6,535 bases of DNA. Origin: an uncultured Collinsella sp. (GTDB lineage Bacteria; Actinomycetota; Coriobacteriia; Coriobacteriales; Coriobacteriaceae). Position numbers and translations under genes: made by a program. The notes under the pieces were generated by a model that saw only the letters and a list, made by a program, of their open reading frames with translations, did not search any database and had not been told where the DNA came from. This document shows positions 1 through 5,913 of the stretch, one piece after another (within the stretch, counting starts at the first letter, position 1; each line of letters begins with the position of its first letter). The stretch covers positions 1 through 6,535 of the forward strand of contig USBA01000107.1 of assembly GCA_900552735.1 (NCBI GenBank). Reading direction: 5' to 3'.

Positions 1-489
1 CTGGCCGCCTGCGAAGGCGCGGTGCTGCTCGTCGACGCCACCCAGGGCATCGAGGCGCAGACCCTGTCCAATCTGTATATGGCCATCGACCATGATCTGG
101 CCATCATCCCCGTGCTCAACAAAATCGACCTGCCGTCCGCCGAGCCGGACAAGCACGCCGAGGAGATCGCAGGTCTGATCGGCTGCGAGCCGAGCGACGT
201 GCTGCGCGTCTCCGGCAAAACCGGCGAAGGCGTGGCCGACCTGCTCGACCAGATCGTCATGGACGTGCCCGCCCCGCACGGCGACCCCGAGGCCCCCGCC
301 CGCGCGCTGATCTTCGACTCCGTCTACGACTCCTACCGCGGCATCGTCACCTACATCCGTATGGAGGACGGCGAACTGCATGACCGCGAAAAGGTCCACA
401 TGATGGGCATTGGCATGACCCACGATCCCATCGAAATCGGCGTGATCAGCCCCGATATGACCCGCACCAAGGCGCTCGGCGCCGGCGAG
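1..489 (+). other. lepA: LepA-derived module of the chimera
   Basis: This part encodes the distal GTPase domain and the first part of beta-barrel domain II of elongation factor 4, a ribosome-binding translational GTPase. Visible signatures are VDATQGIEAQT, VLNKIDLP, and the domain II stretch ending GIGMTHDPIEIGVISPDM. The G1-G3 motifs should lie left of the window. The homology stops at GAGEV, where family members continue with G-Y/W and then the rest of domain II, the EF-G-like domains and the LepA-specific C-terminal domain. Ala codons here are strongly biased to GCC, with few GCG. Confidence 0.85.
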
Positions 490-1134
490 GTACTGCTCGA
501 CCGCGTGGCGCGCTCGCTGGTGTTGGCACTCGACTGCGATGCCGAGCCGGTGGTGGTACTCACCAAGGCCGACCGCTGCGACGCCGATGAGCTCGAGCGC
601 GATCTGGACCGTGTGCACCGCTTGGTGGGTCCGGACGTGCGCGTGATCGTGACGTCCTCTGCCGAGGGTCGTGGCCTGGATGAGGTGCGCGCCTGCGTGC
701 CCGCCGGGAGCTGCGCCATGATCTTGGGTGAATCGGGTGCTGGCAAGTCGACGCTGCTCAACGCGCTGCTGGGTCACGATACGTTGGCGACCGGCGGCGT
801 ACGTGAGCGCGATGACCAGGGTCGCCACACCACGGTCGCGCGCGTGATGGTGGCGCTGCCGGGCGAAGCCGGCGTTATTGCTGACGCGCCGGGCCTGCGC
901 AGTCTGCCGCTCGTGGGGCATGAGCGGGGCTTGGCACGCGCGTTTCCCGAGATCGTCGAGGCGTCGCGTGCGTGCCGGTTTGGCGACTGCACGCATACCC
1001 ACGAACCGGGCTGCGCCGTTCGCGAGGCCGAGGATGCCGGGCAAATCGACAGCCTGCGCCTGGAGACGTTCCAAAACCTGGCGTCATCCATGCGTGTGAG
1101 TGCTCAGATGCTCGATCCCGATGTCCATCTGTAA
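1..1134 (+). CDS. lepA::rsgA: LepA-RsgA chimeric GTPase reading frame (5' partial)
   Basis: The frame is open from base 1, so the start lies outside the window, and it ends at TAA 1132-1134. The first ~163 visible codons match translation elongation factor 4 (LepA): the segment after the G3 motif (LAACEGAVLLVDATQG), G4 NKID at 121-132, a G5-like SGKTG, then the start of domain II (SYRGIVTYIRMEDGEL). From about codon 164 the protein is RsgA, the circularly permuted GTPase that acts in late 30S subunit maturation. RsgA motifs follow in permuted order: G4 TKAD (562-573), P-loop GESGAGKST (727-753), G2 GRHTT (820-834), G3 DAPG (883-894), and a zinc-binding C-x4-C-x-H-x5-C (973-1014). LepA normally continues for about 350 more residues and RsgA normally begins with an OB-fold; both are absent. 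The two halves are certain by motif. Whether the join exists in the organism is not: it could be a deletion fusion or an assembly error. Confidence 0.85.
   Translation: MAACEGAVLLVDATQGIEAQTLSNLYMAIDHDLAIIPVLNKIDLPSAEPDKHAEEIAGLIGCEPSDVLRVSGKTGEGVADLLDQIVMDVPAPHGDPEAPARALIFDSVYDSYRGIVTYIRMEDGELHDREKVHMMGIGMTHDPIEIGVISPDMTRTKALGAGEVLLDRVARSLVLALDCDAEPVVVLTKADRCDADELERDLDRVHRLVGPDVRVIVTSSAEGRGLDEVRACVPAGSCAMILGESGAGKSTLLNALLGHDTLATGGVRERDDQGRHTTVARVMVALPGEAGVIADAPGLRSLPLVGHERGLARAFPEIVEASRACRFGDCTHTHEPGCAVREAEDAGQIDSLRLETFQNLASSMRVSAQMLDPDVHL
493..1134 (+). other. rsgA: RsgA-derived module of the chimera (no OB-fold)
   Basis: This part encodes the permuted GTPase domain and C-terminal zinc-binding domain of RsgA, starting a little before the G4 motif (EPVVVLTKAD). 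The G-domain motifs and all zinc ligands (Cys codons 973 and 988, His 994, Cys 1012) look intact. The N-terminal OB-fold, which contacts 30S ribosomal RNA in known RsgA, and the linker to the G domain are missing. Ala codons are split more evenly between GCC and GCG than in the LepA part. This is a hand-inspected shift consistent with two different source genes. Confidence 0.85.
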
Positions 1135-1151
1135 TTGAATCTACCTATGAC

Positions 1152-1187
1152 AGCCGTCTCCCAATGGTACGGAAGGCGGCTTTTTTA
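1152..1187 (+). terminator. Rho-independent terminator after the LepA-RsgA frame
   Basis: AGCCGTCTCC (1152-1161) pairs with GGAAGGCGGCT (1171-1181), allowing one G-T pair and one bulged A, around a 9-base loop. A run of T follows at 1181-1186. It sits 17 bases after the TAA at 1132-1134, so it probably ends the rsgA transcript and insulates the pilus operon downstream. Confidence 0.85.
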
Positions 1188-1223
1188 TTGCCGATGCGCC
1201 CCTAAACGTGCGTTTTGCTGACG

Positions 1224-1277
1224 TGCCGACCAAAACCTTGCCACGAGCTTGACGGGCCGGTCAGCTTTTGGTCGGCA
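1224..1277. repeat. 12-bp perfect inverted repeat in the intergenic region
   Basis: TGCCGACCAAAA (1224-1235) is exactly repeated in inverse complement as TTTTGGTCGGCA (1266-1277), 30 bases apart. Inside the loop is a shorter imperfect palindrome, TGACGGGCCGGTCA (1250-1263). There is no T-run after the right arm, so it does not look like a second terminator. It could be a two-site operator for a regulator of the pilus operon or an RNA stem in a leader. Confidence 0.7.
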
Positions 1278-1278
1278 A

Positions 1279-1300
1279 TTGGTTTGACACTCAAAACCAA
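1279..1300. repeat. Second inverted repeat, next to the first
   Basis: TTGGTTT (1279-1285) pairs with AAACCAA (1294-1300). With one bulged A the stem extends through GA/TC to a 3-base loop. It begins one base after the larger inverted repeat ends and contains a TTGACA hexamer (1284-1289). Its function is unknown. A regulator-binding site or alternative RNA stem is possible. Confidence 0.5.
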
Positions 1301-1342
1301 GATCGCGATCGCGTCGTTTTGCTGCTTGCCCGCTCGGACAAT

Positions 1343-1370
1343 GGTGCTACGGGCATCCGCCCGGTGCTAC
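1343..1370 (+). promoter_or_regulatory. 20-base-spaced direct repeat around a small hairpin upstream of cpaB
   Basis: GGTGCTAC occurs at 1343-1350 and again at 1363-1370, exactly 20 bases apart, about two helical turns. Between them CGGGC-ATCC-GCCCG (1350-1363) can form a 5-bp stem. The element ends only five bases before the purine-rich ribosome binding site at 1375-1381, so it could bind a regulator or affect translation of cpaB. The role is inferred from position only. Confidence 0.35.
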
Positions 1371-1374
1371 CTTG

Positions 1375-1381
1375 AGAGGAG
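1375..1381 (+). promoter_or_regulatory. Ribosome binding site deciding the GTG start of cpaB
   Basis: AGAGGAG lies five bases before GTG 1387. This favours GTG 1387 over the in-frame TTG at 1372, which sits upstream of the site and would place it inside the coding region. Confidence 0.75.
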
Positions 1382-1386
1382 CGGTC

Positions 1387-2046
1387 GTGAACAAGAGCAA
1401 GCGCATCGCCATCAGTCTAATCGCGGGTGTGCTCGCCGCGCTGCTCTGCATGGTCTACGCATCGTCGATTCGCTCGCAGGCTGAGCAGGTCCAGGCCGAG
1501 ACGCTGGCCAAGTATGGCGGCGATCGCGTCGAGGTGTGCGTCGCGGCGCGTGATATCGATGCGGGCGAGACCCTCGACGAGACCAATGTCATAACCCAGG
1601 AATGGCTGGCGAGCCTGCTGCCGCGCGATGCGGCGACCGAGCTGCGCCAGGTGCGCGGCGACGTGACGACCTCGCGCATCCCTAAAAATGCCGTGATTTG
1701 CGATGTCTACACCAAGGCCGAAACCCACACGCTCGAGGTGCCCAAAGGCAAGGTCGCCGTTTCGGTGGCGGTCGATGCCGAGCATTCGGTCGGGGGCGCC
1801 ACGGGCGTGGGCAGCTACGTGGACGTGTACGTGCAAAAGGATGGCGTGACCGATCGGCTGTGCGGCGCGCGCGTAATCGATACCAGCGAAGATGCCGGCG
1901 CCACGCGTGAAGGCAAGATCGAATGGGTGACGCTGGCGGCCGACCCCGAAGACGTTAAGGAATTGCTGGGGGCCTCGGGCAAGGGGACGGTCAGTTTGAC
2001 GATTCCCGCCACGGTGCGCGACAAAAAGAGCGGAGGCGACGAGTGA
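1387..2046 (+). CDS. cpaB: Flp pilus assembly protein CpaB/RcpC (SAF domain)
   Basis: The product is 219 aa. It has a short basic N-terminus (NKSKR) and one hydrophobic segment at residues 7-24, giving a membrane anchor with the rest outside the cytoplasm. A SAF-type domain follows at about 48-108 (VAARDIDAGETL, then RIPKNAVI). The RcpC-like part is at about 115-210, recognisable by VAVSVAVDAEHSVGG, the GSYVDVYV strand and RVIDTS. In Gram-negative tad systems this family assembles with the outer-membrane secretin; its job in a monoderm, as inferred here, is not settled. GTG 1387 is chosen because AGAGGAG precedes it. It is the first gene of the operon, and its TGA shares one base with the ATG of the next gene. 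No lipobox was seen: the single Cys21 lacks a small residue before it. Confidence 0.85.
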   Translation: MNKSKRIAISLIAGVLAALLCMVYASSIRSQAEQVQAETLAKYGGDRVEVCVAARDIDAGETLDETNVITQEWLASLLPRDAATELRQVRGDVTTSRIPKNAVICDVYTKAETHTLEVPKGKVAVSVAVDAEHSVGGATGVGSYVDVYVQKDGVTDRLCGARVIDTSEDAGATREGKIEWVTLAADPEDVKELLGASGKGTVSLTIPATVRDKKSGGDE

Positions 2047-3689
2047 TGAAAGCGATCTGGCTTGCATGCTGCGCGTGCGGTGATTACGGATTGCTGCAGC
2101 GGGAAGTCGAGGGCCGCGATGCGGGCGCGCAAGTGCTTCGCGTGGGCGATCTGGATGGGCTGGTGTCCATGGCACGGGCGTTTCCGTCGCGTCGCGGGGC
2201 GGCGATTATCGCGGCAGCCCTGTTCGATGCCGAAGACGTGCGAAAGACCGTTGCGCGCCTGACGGCCGAGGGCCGCGTGAGCCGCGTGGTCGTACTGATA
2301 GAGACGCTCGATCCTTCGGATATCGAGGGGCTGTTTCGCGCAGGGGCGACCGAGGTTATCGCTGCGCGTAGCATATGCGGCAACGGGCGCGCGGGCGAGG
2401 GAACGGTTGATTACGACCGGTGTATGACGATTGAGCCCGATGCTTTTGTTGATAGGGAACCCGGGGCGCCTCGCGCTACAAGAGGCCCGCGTGTTGATGA
2501 TTATGGAAAAGCGGAAGCCGAGCATGGTCGGTGTCCCCGGGATCCCCCTGCATACGATGAAGTCGGAGAGCCGGTGCCGTATGGCGAGGATCTTTTGGAT
2601 GCTGATATGGGATACGTGCATGGCGTGAGCCTGGTCGATGAGCTCGACGAGGTGGAGGGGCTTGCCGAGAGCGACAGCGTGCGTGTCGATGCGACCGTGA
2701 AGTCTCCAGACTCGGTCCCGCAGACCGAGCAACCTGCCATGCCGGCTTGGGCGCAGCATAGGAGCGCTGCCGGGGAGACGGGGACGTTGCCGTCCGTGCC
2801 CGCGTCGCCTGCCCCCGCGCCGCCGGCGGATGCCGCCGCTCCGTCGCATCGAGCTCCGGTTGTCTGCGCCGTCTCGGGTTCGGGCGGTTGCGGCAAGTCG
2901 ACGATCGTCGCCGCCATGTCGCACGCGGCGTCGCTGCTGGGCCTGCGTGCTGCCGTGCTCGACTTGGACCTGATGTTTGGAAACCTCTACGACCTGTTGG
3001 GCGCCGATGCCCCGCATGACATGGCGACGCTTATCGAGCCATCGGCTGCGGGCGCACTCGCCGAATCGGACATCGTGGCCGCCTCGATGCGCGTGGCCCC
3101 GGGCGTCACGCTTTGGGGCCCGGTCGCCGCGCCCGAACAGGCCGAGCTCATGGCGCGTCCGGTGGAGCTGCTGCTTGACGTCTTGCGCCGCGAATCCGAC
3201 GTGGTGCTTGTCGACACCTCGGTCTTTTGGGGTGACGCCGTGGCGGCCGCGGTGGCGGCAAGCGACCGCTGCCTGGTCGTGGGCGATCAATCGGTGTCAT
3301 CTGCGACGTCCGCGGCACGCGTTATCGAACTGGCGAGCCGTGTGGGCGTGCCGCGTACGCGCATGAGCGCCGTATTCAACCGGTTTGGCACGCGCGGCGC
3401 CGACGAGGATGTCGCCATGCGCTTTGAGATTACCTGCGCGTTGAGCTCCAAGATTCGCATTGCCGACGGCGGGCAGGACTTGACGGCGCTCATGGCATTC
3501 GGCCGTGCTGACGAGGCGGTGGGCCAGACCAGCGCTTTTGCCACCAGCGTGCGCGAAGCCACGCGCGAGATGCTCGTGGAGCTGGGCTGCGCCGTCGGTC
3601 CCTGGAGTGACATGGTCACCGACCGCGCGACGCGCACCGAGCGCCCACGTATCCGTCTTCCCTGGTCGCGCGAGGGTGATTCGCGATGA
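2046..3689 (+). CDS. tadZ: CpaE/TadZ-like pilus localisation ATPase (MinD/ParA family)
   Basis: The product is 547 aa. Residues 1-109 look like a degenerate receiver domain: AAIIAAALFDAED falls where the phospho-acceptor strand should be, and VVVLIETLDPSDIEGLFRAG matches the receiver core. No Asp sits at the end of that strand, so phosphorylation is unlikely. Residues ~110-275 are a low-complexity acidic then Pro/Ala-rich linker. Residues ~277-505 form a MinD-type ATPase with Walker A SGGCGKST (catalytic-type Lys at 284), the AVLDLDLMFGN motif and Walker B VVLVDTS. The signature Lys of the deviant Walker A (KGGxGK) is Ser here. The tail is basic. In known tad systems TadZ/CpaE positions the pilus machine at the cell pole. 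The start is ATG 2046, overlapping the cpaB stop; GTG 2043 is equally placed after GGAGG 2032-2036 and would add one residue. At the 3' end it overlaps tadA by ATGA. Confidence 0.85.
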   Translation: MKAIWLACCACGDYGLLQREVEGRDAGAQVLRVGDLDGLVSMARAFPSRRGAAIIAAALFDAEDVRKTVARLTAEGRVSRVVVLIETLDPSDIEGLFRAGATEVIAARSICGNGRAGEGTVDYDRCMTIEPDAFVDREPGAPRATRGPRVDDYGKAEAEHGRCPRDPPAYDEVGEPVPYGEDLLDADMGYVHGVSLVDELDEVEGLAESDSVRVDATVKSPDSVPQTEQPAMPAWAQHRSAAGETGTLPSVPASPAPAPPADAAAPSHRAPVVCAVSGSGGCGKSTIVAAMSHAASLLGLRAAVLDLDLMFGNLYDLLGADAPHDMATLIEPSAAGALAESDIVAASMRVAPGVTLWGPVAAPEQAELMARPVELLLDVLRRESDVVLVDTSVFWGDAVAAAVAASDRCLVVGDQSVSSATSAARVIELASRVGVPRTRMSAVFNRFGTRGADEDVAMRFEITCALSSKIRIADGGQDLTALMAFGRADEAVGQTSAFATSVREATREMLVELGCAVGPWSDMVTDRATRTERPRIRLPWSREGDSR

Positions 3690-5014
3690 GCTTGCAAACA
3701 AGGATTAAGGAAGCCGGTGCGGCCGCGGCGGCGGCGCCTGTTGATGCGGGGCGCCACCGTGCCGTCAAGCGCCGCACCAAGCGCGCCGTGATGGACCGCA
3801 TGGGCTATGACGAGGTGGCGCGTATCAGCGCATACATCGATCCGGCGCGCGCCCGCTCGGAATTGCGTCCTGCGGTGGAGGCGGCGCTCAACGTGGAGGA
3901 GCCGGGCGACCTGGCGATGCCCGAGCGCGAGACCATCATCGACGAGATCTTGGACGACGTGGTGGGCCTGGGCCCGCTGCAGCCGCTCATCGAGGACGAC
4001 ACCGTCACCGAGATCATGGTCAACGGTTGCCGCTCGGCTTTCTTTGAACGCGGCGGCGTCTTATATCCCATCGAGCATGCATTTGAGGATGACGAGCAGA
4101 TCCGCGTGCTCATCGACCGCATCATCTCGCCGCTGGGCAGGCGCATCGACGAGCGCAGCCCCATCGTCAACGCCCGCCTCAAGACGGGCTATCGCGTCAA
4201 CGCGGTGATCCCGCCCGTGGCGATTGATGGACCAATCCTCACCATCCGCAAGTTCTCAGATCGCATCTGTTCGTTGGACGAGCTTGTGGGCCTGGGGTCG
4301 CTGCCGCTTTGGTATGCGCAACTGCTGTCCTGTGCGGTGTCGCTGCGTCAAGATCTGGCGGTTGCGGGTGGCACGGGATCGGGCAAGACCACGCTGCTCA
4401 ACGCGCTGTCGTGCGAGATATCCACCGGCGAGCGCATCGTGACGATCGAGGACTCCGCCGAGCTCAAGTTTGCGCATCACCCGCATGTGGTTCGCCTGGA
4501 GGCGCGCGAGGCTTCAATTGAGGGCGAGGGCGCGGTGACAATCCGCGATCTGGTGACCAACGCCCTGCGCATGCGTCCCGACCGTATTGTGGTGGGTGAG
4601 GTGCGCGGTGCGGAATGTTGCGACATGCTGCAGGCCATGAACACCGGGCACGACGGATCGCTCACCACGCTTCATGCGGGCACCGAGCAGGAGACCGTGG
4701 TGCGTTTGACGCTGCTTGCGCGCTATGGCATCGATCTGCCGAGCGAGCTTATCGAGGAGCAGATTGCCATGGCGCTCGACGGCATCGTGATGTCCGAGCG
4801 TCATGCGGACGGCAGGCGTTTCGTGTCCTCCTATTCGGGGGTGCGACGCGGCACGTCAGGCGGCGTGGAGCTTGAGCGCTACGTGACGTTCGATGCCGCC
4901 GCGCGCACCTGGACGCTCGATCGCGAGCCTCCGTTTATCGCGGAGGGCCTGCGCTCGGGAACGCTCACACAAGAGGAGGTGGACGAATGGAGATCGTTGT
5001 GCCCCTCGTCGTAG
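3686..5014 (+). CDS. tadA: CpaF/TadA type IVc pilus motor ATPase
   Basis: The product is 442 aa, a normal length for the family. This is the cytoplasmic hexameric secretion ATPase that powers pilin extrusion. The N-terminal region (1-~75) is Ala-rich and basic. The N-terminal domain carries GLGPLQPLIEDDTVTEIMVNG (about 93-113). The core shows Walker A GGTGSGKTT (228-236, Lys234), an Asp box IVTIEDSAEL (251-260), Walker B RIVVGEVRG with Glu305, and a His box GHDGSLTTLHA (321-331). All expected catalytic residues are present. The start is ATG 3686, four bases inside the tadZ stop (ATGA), with GAGGGTG at 3672-3678 upstream. The 3' end overlaps tadB by 28 bases. TadA is expected to work with the membrane proteins of the next two genes. 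Confidence 0.95.
   Translation: MSLQTRIKEAGAAAAAAPVDAGRHRAVKRRTKRAVMDRMGYDEVARISAYIDPARARSELRPAVEAALNVEEPGDLAMPERETIIDEILDDVVGLGPLQPLIEDDTVTEIMVNGCRSAFFERGGVLYPIEHAFEDDEQIRVLIDRIISPLGRRIDERSPIVNARLKTGYRVNAVIPPVAIDGPILTIRKFSDRICSLDELVGLGSLPLWYAQLLSCAVSLRQDLAVAGGTGSGKTTLLNALSCEISTGERIVTIEDSAELKFAHHPHVVRLEAREASIEGEGAVTIRDLVTNALRMRPDRIVVGEVRGAECCDMLQAMNTGHDGSLTTLHAGTEQETVVRLTLLARYGIDLPSELIEEQIAMALDGIVMSERHADGRRFVSSYSGVRRGTSGGVELERYVTFDAAARTWTLDREPPFIAEGLRSGTLTQEEVDEWRSLCPSS
4972..4980 (+). promoter_or_regulatory. Strong ribosome binding site inside tadA for tadB
   Basis: AGAGGAGGT lies six bases before ATG 4987, within the last codons of tadA. It fixes the tadB start despite the unusually long 28-base overlap. 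Confidence 0.8.
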
Positions 5015-5913
5015 GGGGCTTGACAGGGCTTTCTGCCGCGGTGGCGTGCGGGGCGGAGCCTCGTGTGTCGCGCGTGCCGCCGGCGGAACTAGTCAGTCAT
5101 GCGCTTGAGTCGGTGGTCGAGAAGCTGCCGCGCGAGTTGGTAGAAAACGACCTGCTAAAAAAGATTGCCCGCTCCTGGGCGGCGCTGGTTCCAGCACATC
5201 GCCTTGGCCTTGTTATCGAGGATGACGAGGCGCGCCTGGCATGCTTGCTGCTATCGAGTGGTGTCTGCGGCATTGCCCTGACTGTCGTATCGCTGTCGCC
5301 CATCGGCTTTGTCCTGGGGCTGCTCGCACCGTTTGGCGTAGGCGCCGCTCGCGACACCTTCGACCGTCGCCGCGAGCAACACGATGTGGAAGAAGCCATG
5401 CCCGAGGCCTTTACGGCGCTCTCTATGTCGCTCGCCTCGGGTCATTCGCTGGCCCAGGGCATGAGGTTTGTGGGAACTCACGCGCAAGAGCCGGTGCATA
5501 CCGAGTTTTTGCGCGTGGCGACGGCGATCGACTGCGGCGTCTCGGCGACTGATGCGTTGGATGACCTACTCGACCGTATCGATGCCCCCGGCCTTTCGCT
5601 TGTCACCTTGGCGCTTAAGGTGTCGCAGCGAACCGGTGCCCCGCTTGCCGACCTGTTGTCCGAGGCGTCGAGCATGGTGGGGGAGCGCATTGAGCTCAAG
5701 CGCCGCTTGGACGTCAAGACATCGCAGGCTCGTATGTCGGCACACATGGTCTCGGCGATGCCGGCGGGTATGTGCGCGGTGCTGGCGCTGCTTTCGGCCG
5801 ACTTTCGCCGCGGCCTTGCGACGCCGGCGGGTGCCGGTGCCGTGGTACTGGGACTTGCCCTCAACGCCGTCGCCCTGGTGGTCATCCGACGCATTATGCG
5901 GGTTGAGCTATGA
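4987..5913 (+). CDS. tadB: TadB-type pilus inner-membrane platform protein (T2SSF domain)
   Basis: The product is 308 aa. Hydrophobic stretches are at about 3-21, 83-120 (probably two segments), 254-271 and 281-301. Between them is a cytosolic T2SSF helical bundle (about 137-250), recognised by EAMPEAFTALSMSLASGHSL, a central ATAIDCGVSATDALDDL, and RTGAPLADLLSEAS. This family forms the membrane platform on which TadA acts. The start at ATG 4987 is supported by AGAGGAGGT six bases upstream; it overlaps tadA by 28 bases. Its TGA overlaps the next ATG by four bases (ATGA). TadB and TadC share ancestry; the assignment to TadB rests on gene order and length. Confidence 0.9.
   Translation: MEIVVPLVVGGLTGLSAAVACGAEPRVSRVPPAELVSHALESVVEKLPRELVENDLLKKIARSWAALVPAHRLGLVIEDDEARLACLLLSSGVCGIALTVVSLSPIGFVLGLLAPFGVGAARDTFDRRREQHDVEEAMPEAFTALSMSLASGHSLAQGMRFVGTHAQEPVHTEFLRVATAIDCGVSATDALDDLLDRIDAPGLSLVTLALKVSQRTGAPLADLLSEASSMVGERIELKRRLDVKTSQARMSAHMVSAMPAGMCAVLALLSADFRRGLATPAGAGAVVLGLALNAVALVVIRRIMRVEL

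Noticed and set aside
1284..1289. TTGACA as a -35 box for the pilus operon
   Set aside because: At 16-19 bases downstream the sequence is GATCGCG-like with no -10 resemblance. The weak GACAAT at 1337-1342 lacks a matching -35. No promoter can be called.
1304..1313. CGCGATCGCG palindrome, similar to the cyanobacterial HIP1 octamer
   Set aside because: It was noticed only once in the window, and palindromes of this kind are expected by chance in GC-rich DNA. Nothing else suggests a cyanobacterium.
1215..1484. Possible small gene in the rsgA-cpaB gap reading through into cpaB in another frame
   Set aside because: It has no ribosome binding site, covers the inverted repeats, overlaps cpaB by about 100 bases, and has no prepilin-like hydrophobic segment.
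1815..3290. 491-codon open frame on the minus strand antisense to cpaB and tadZ
   Set aside because: It shows no recognisable domain, has Arg/His-rich composition typical of antisense frames in high-GC DNA, and crosses two clearly real genes on the + strand.
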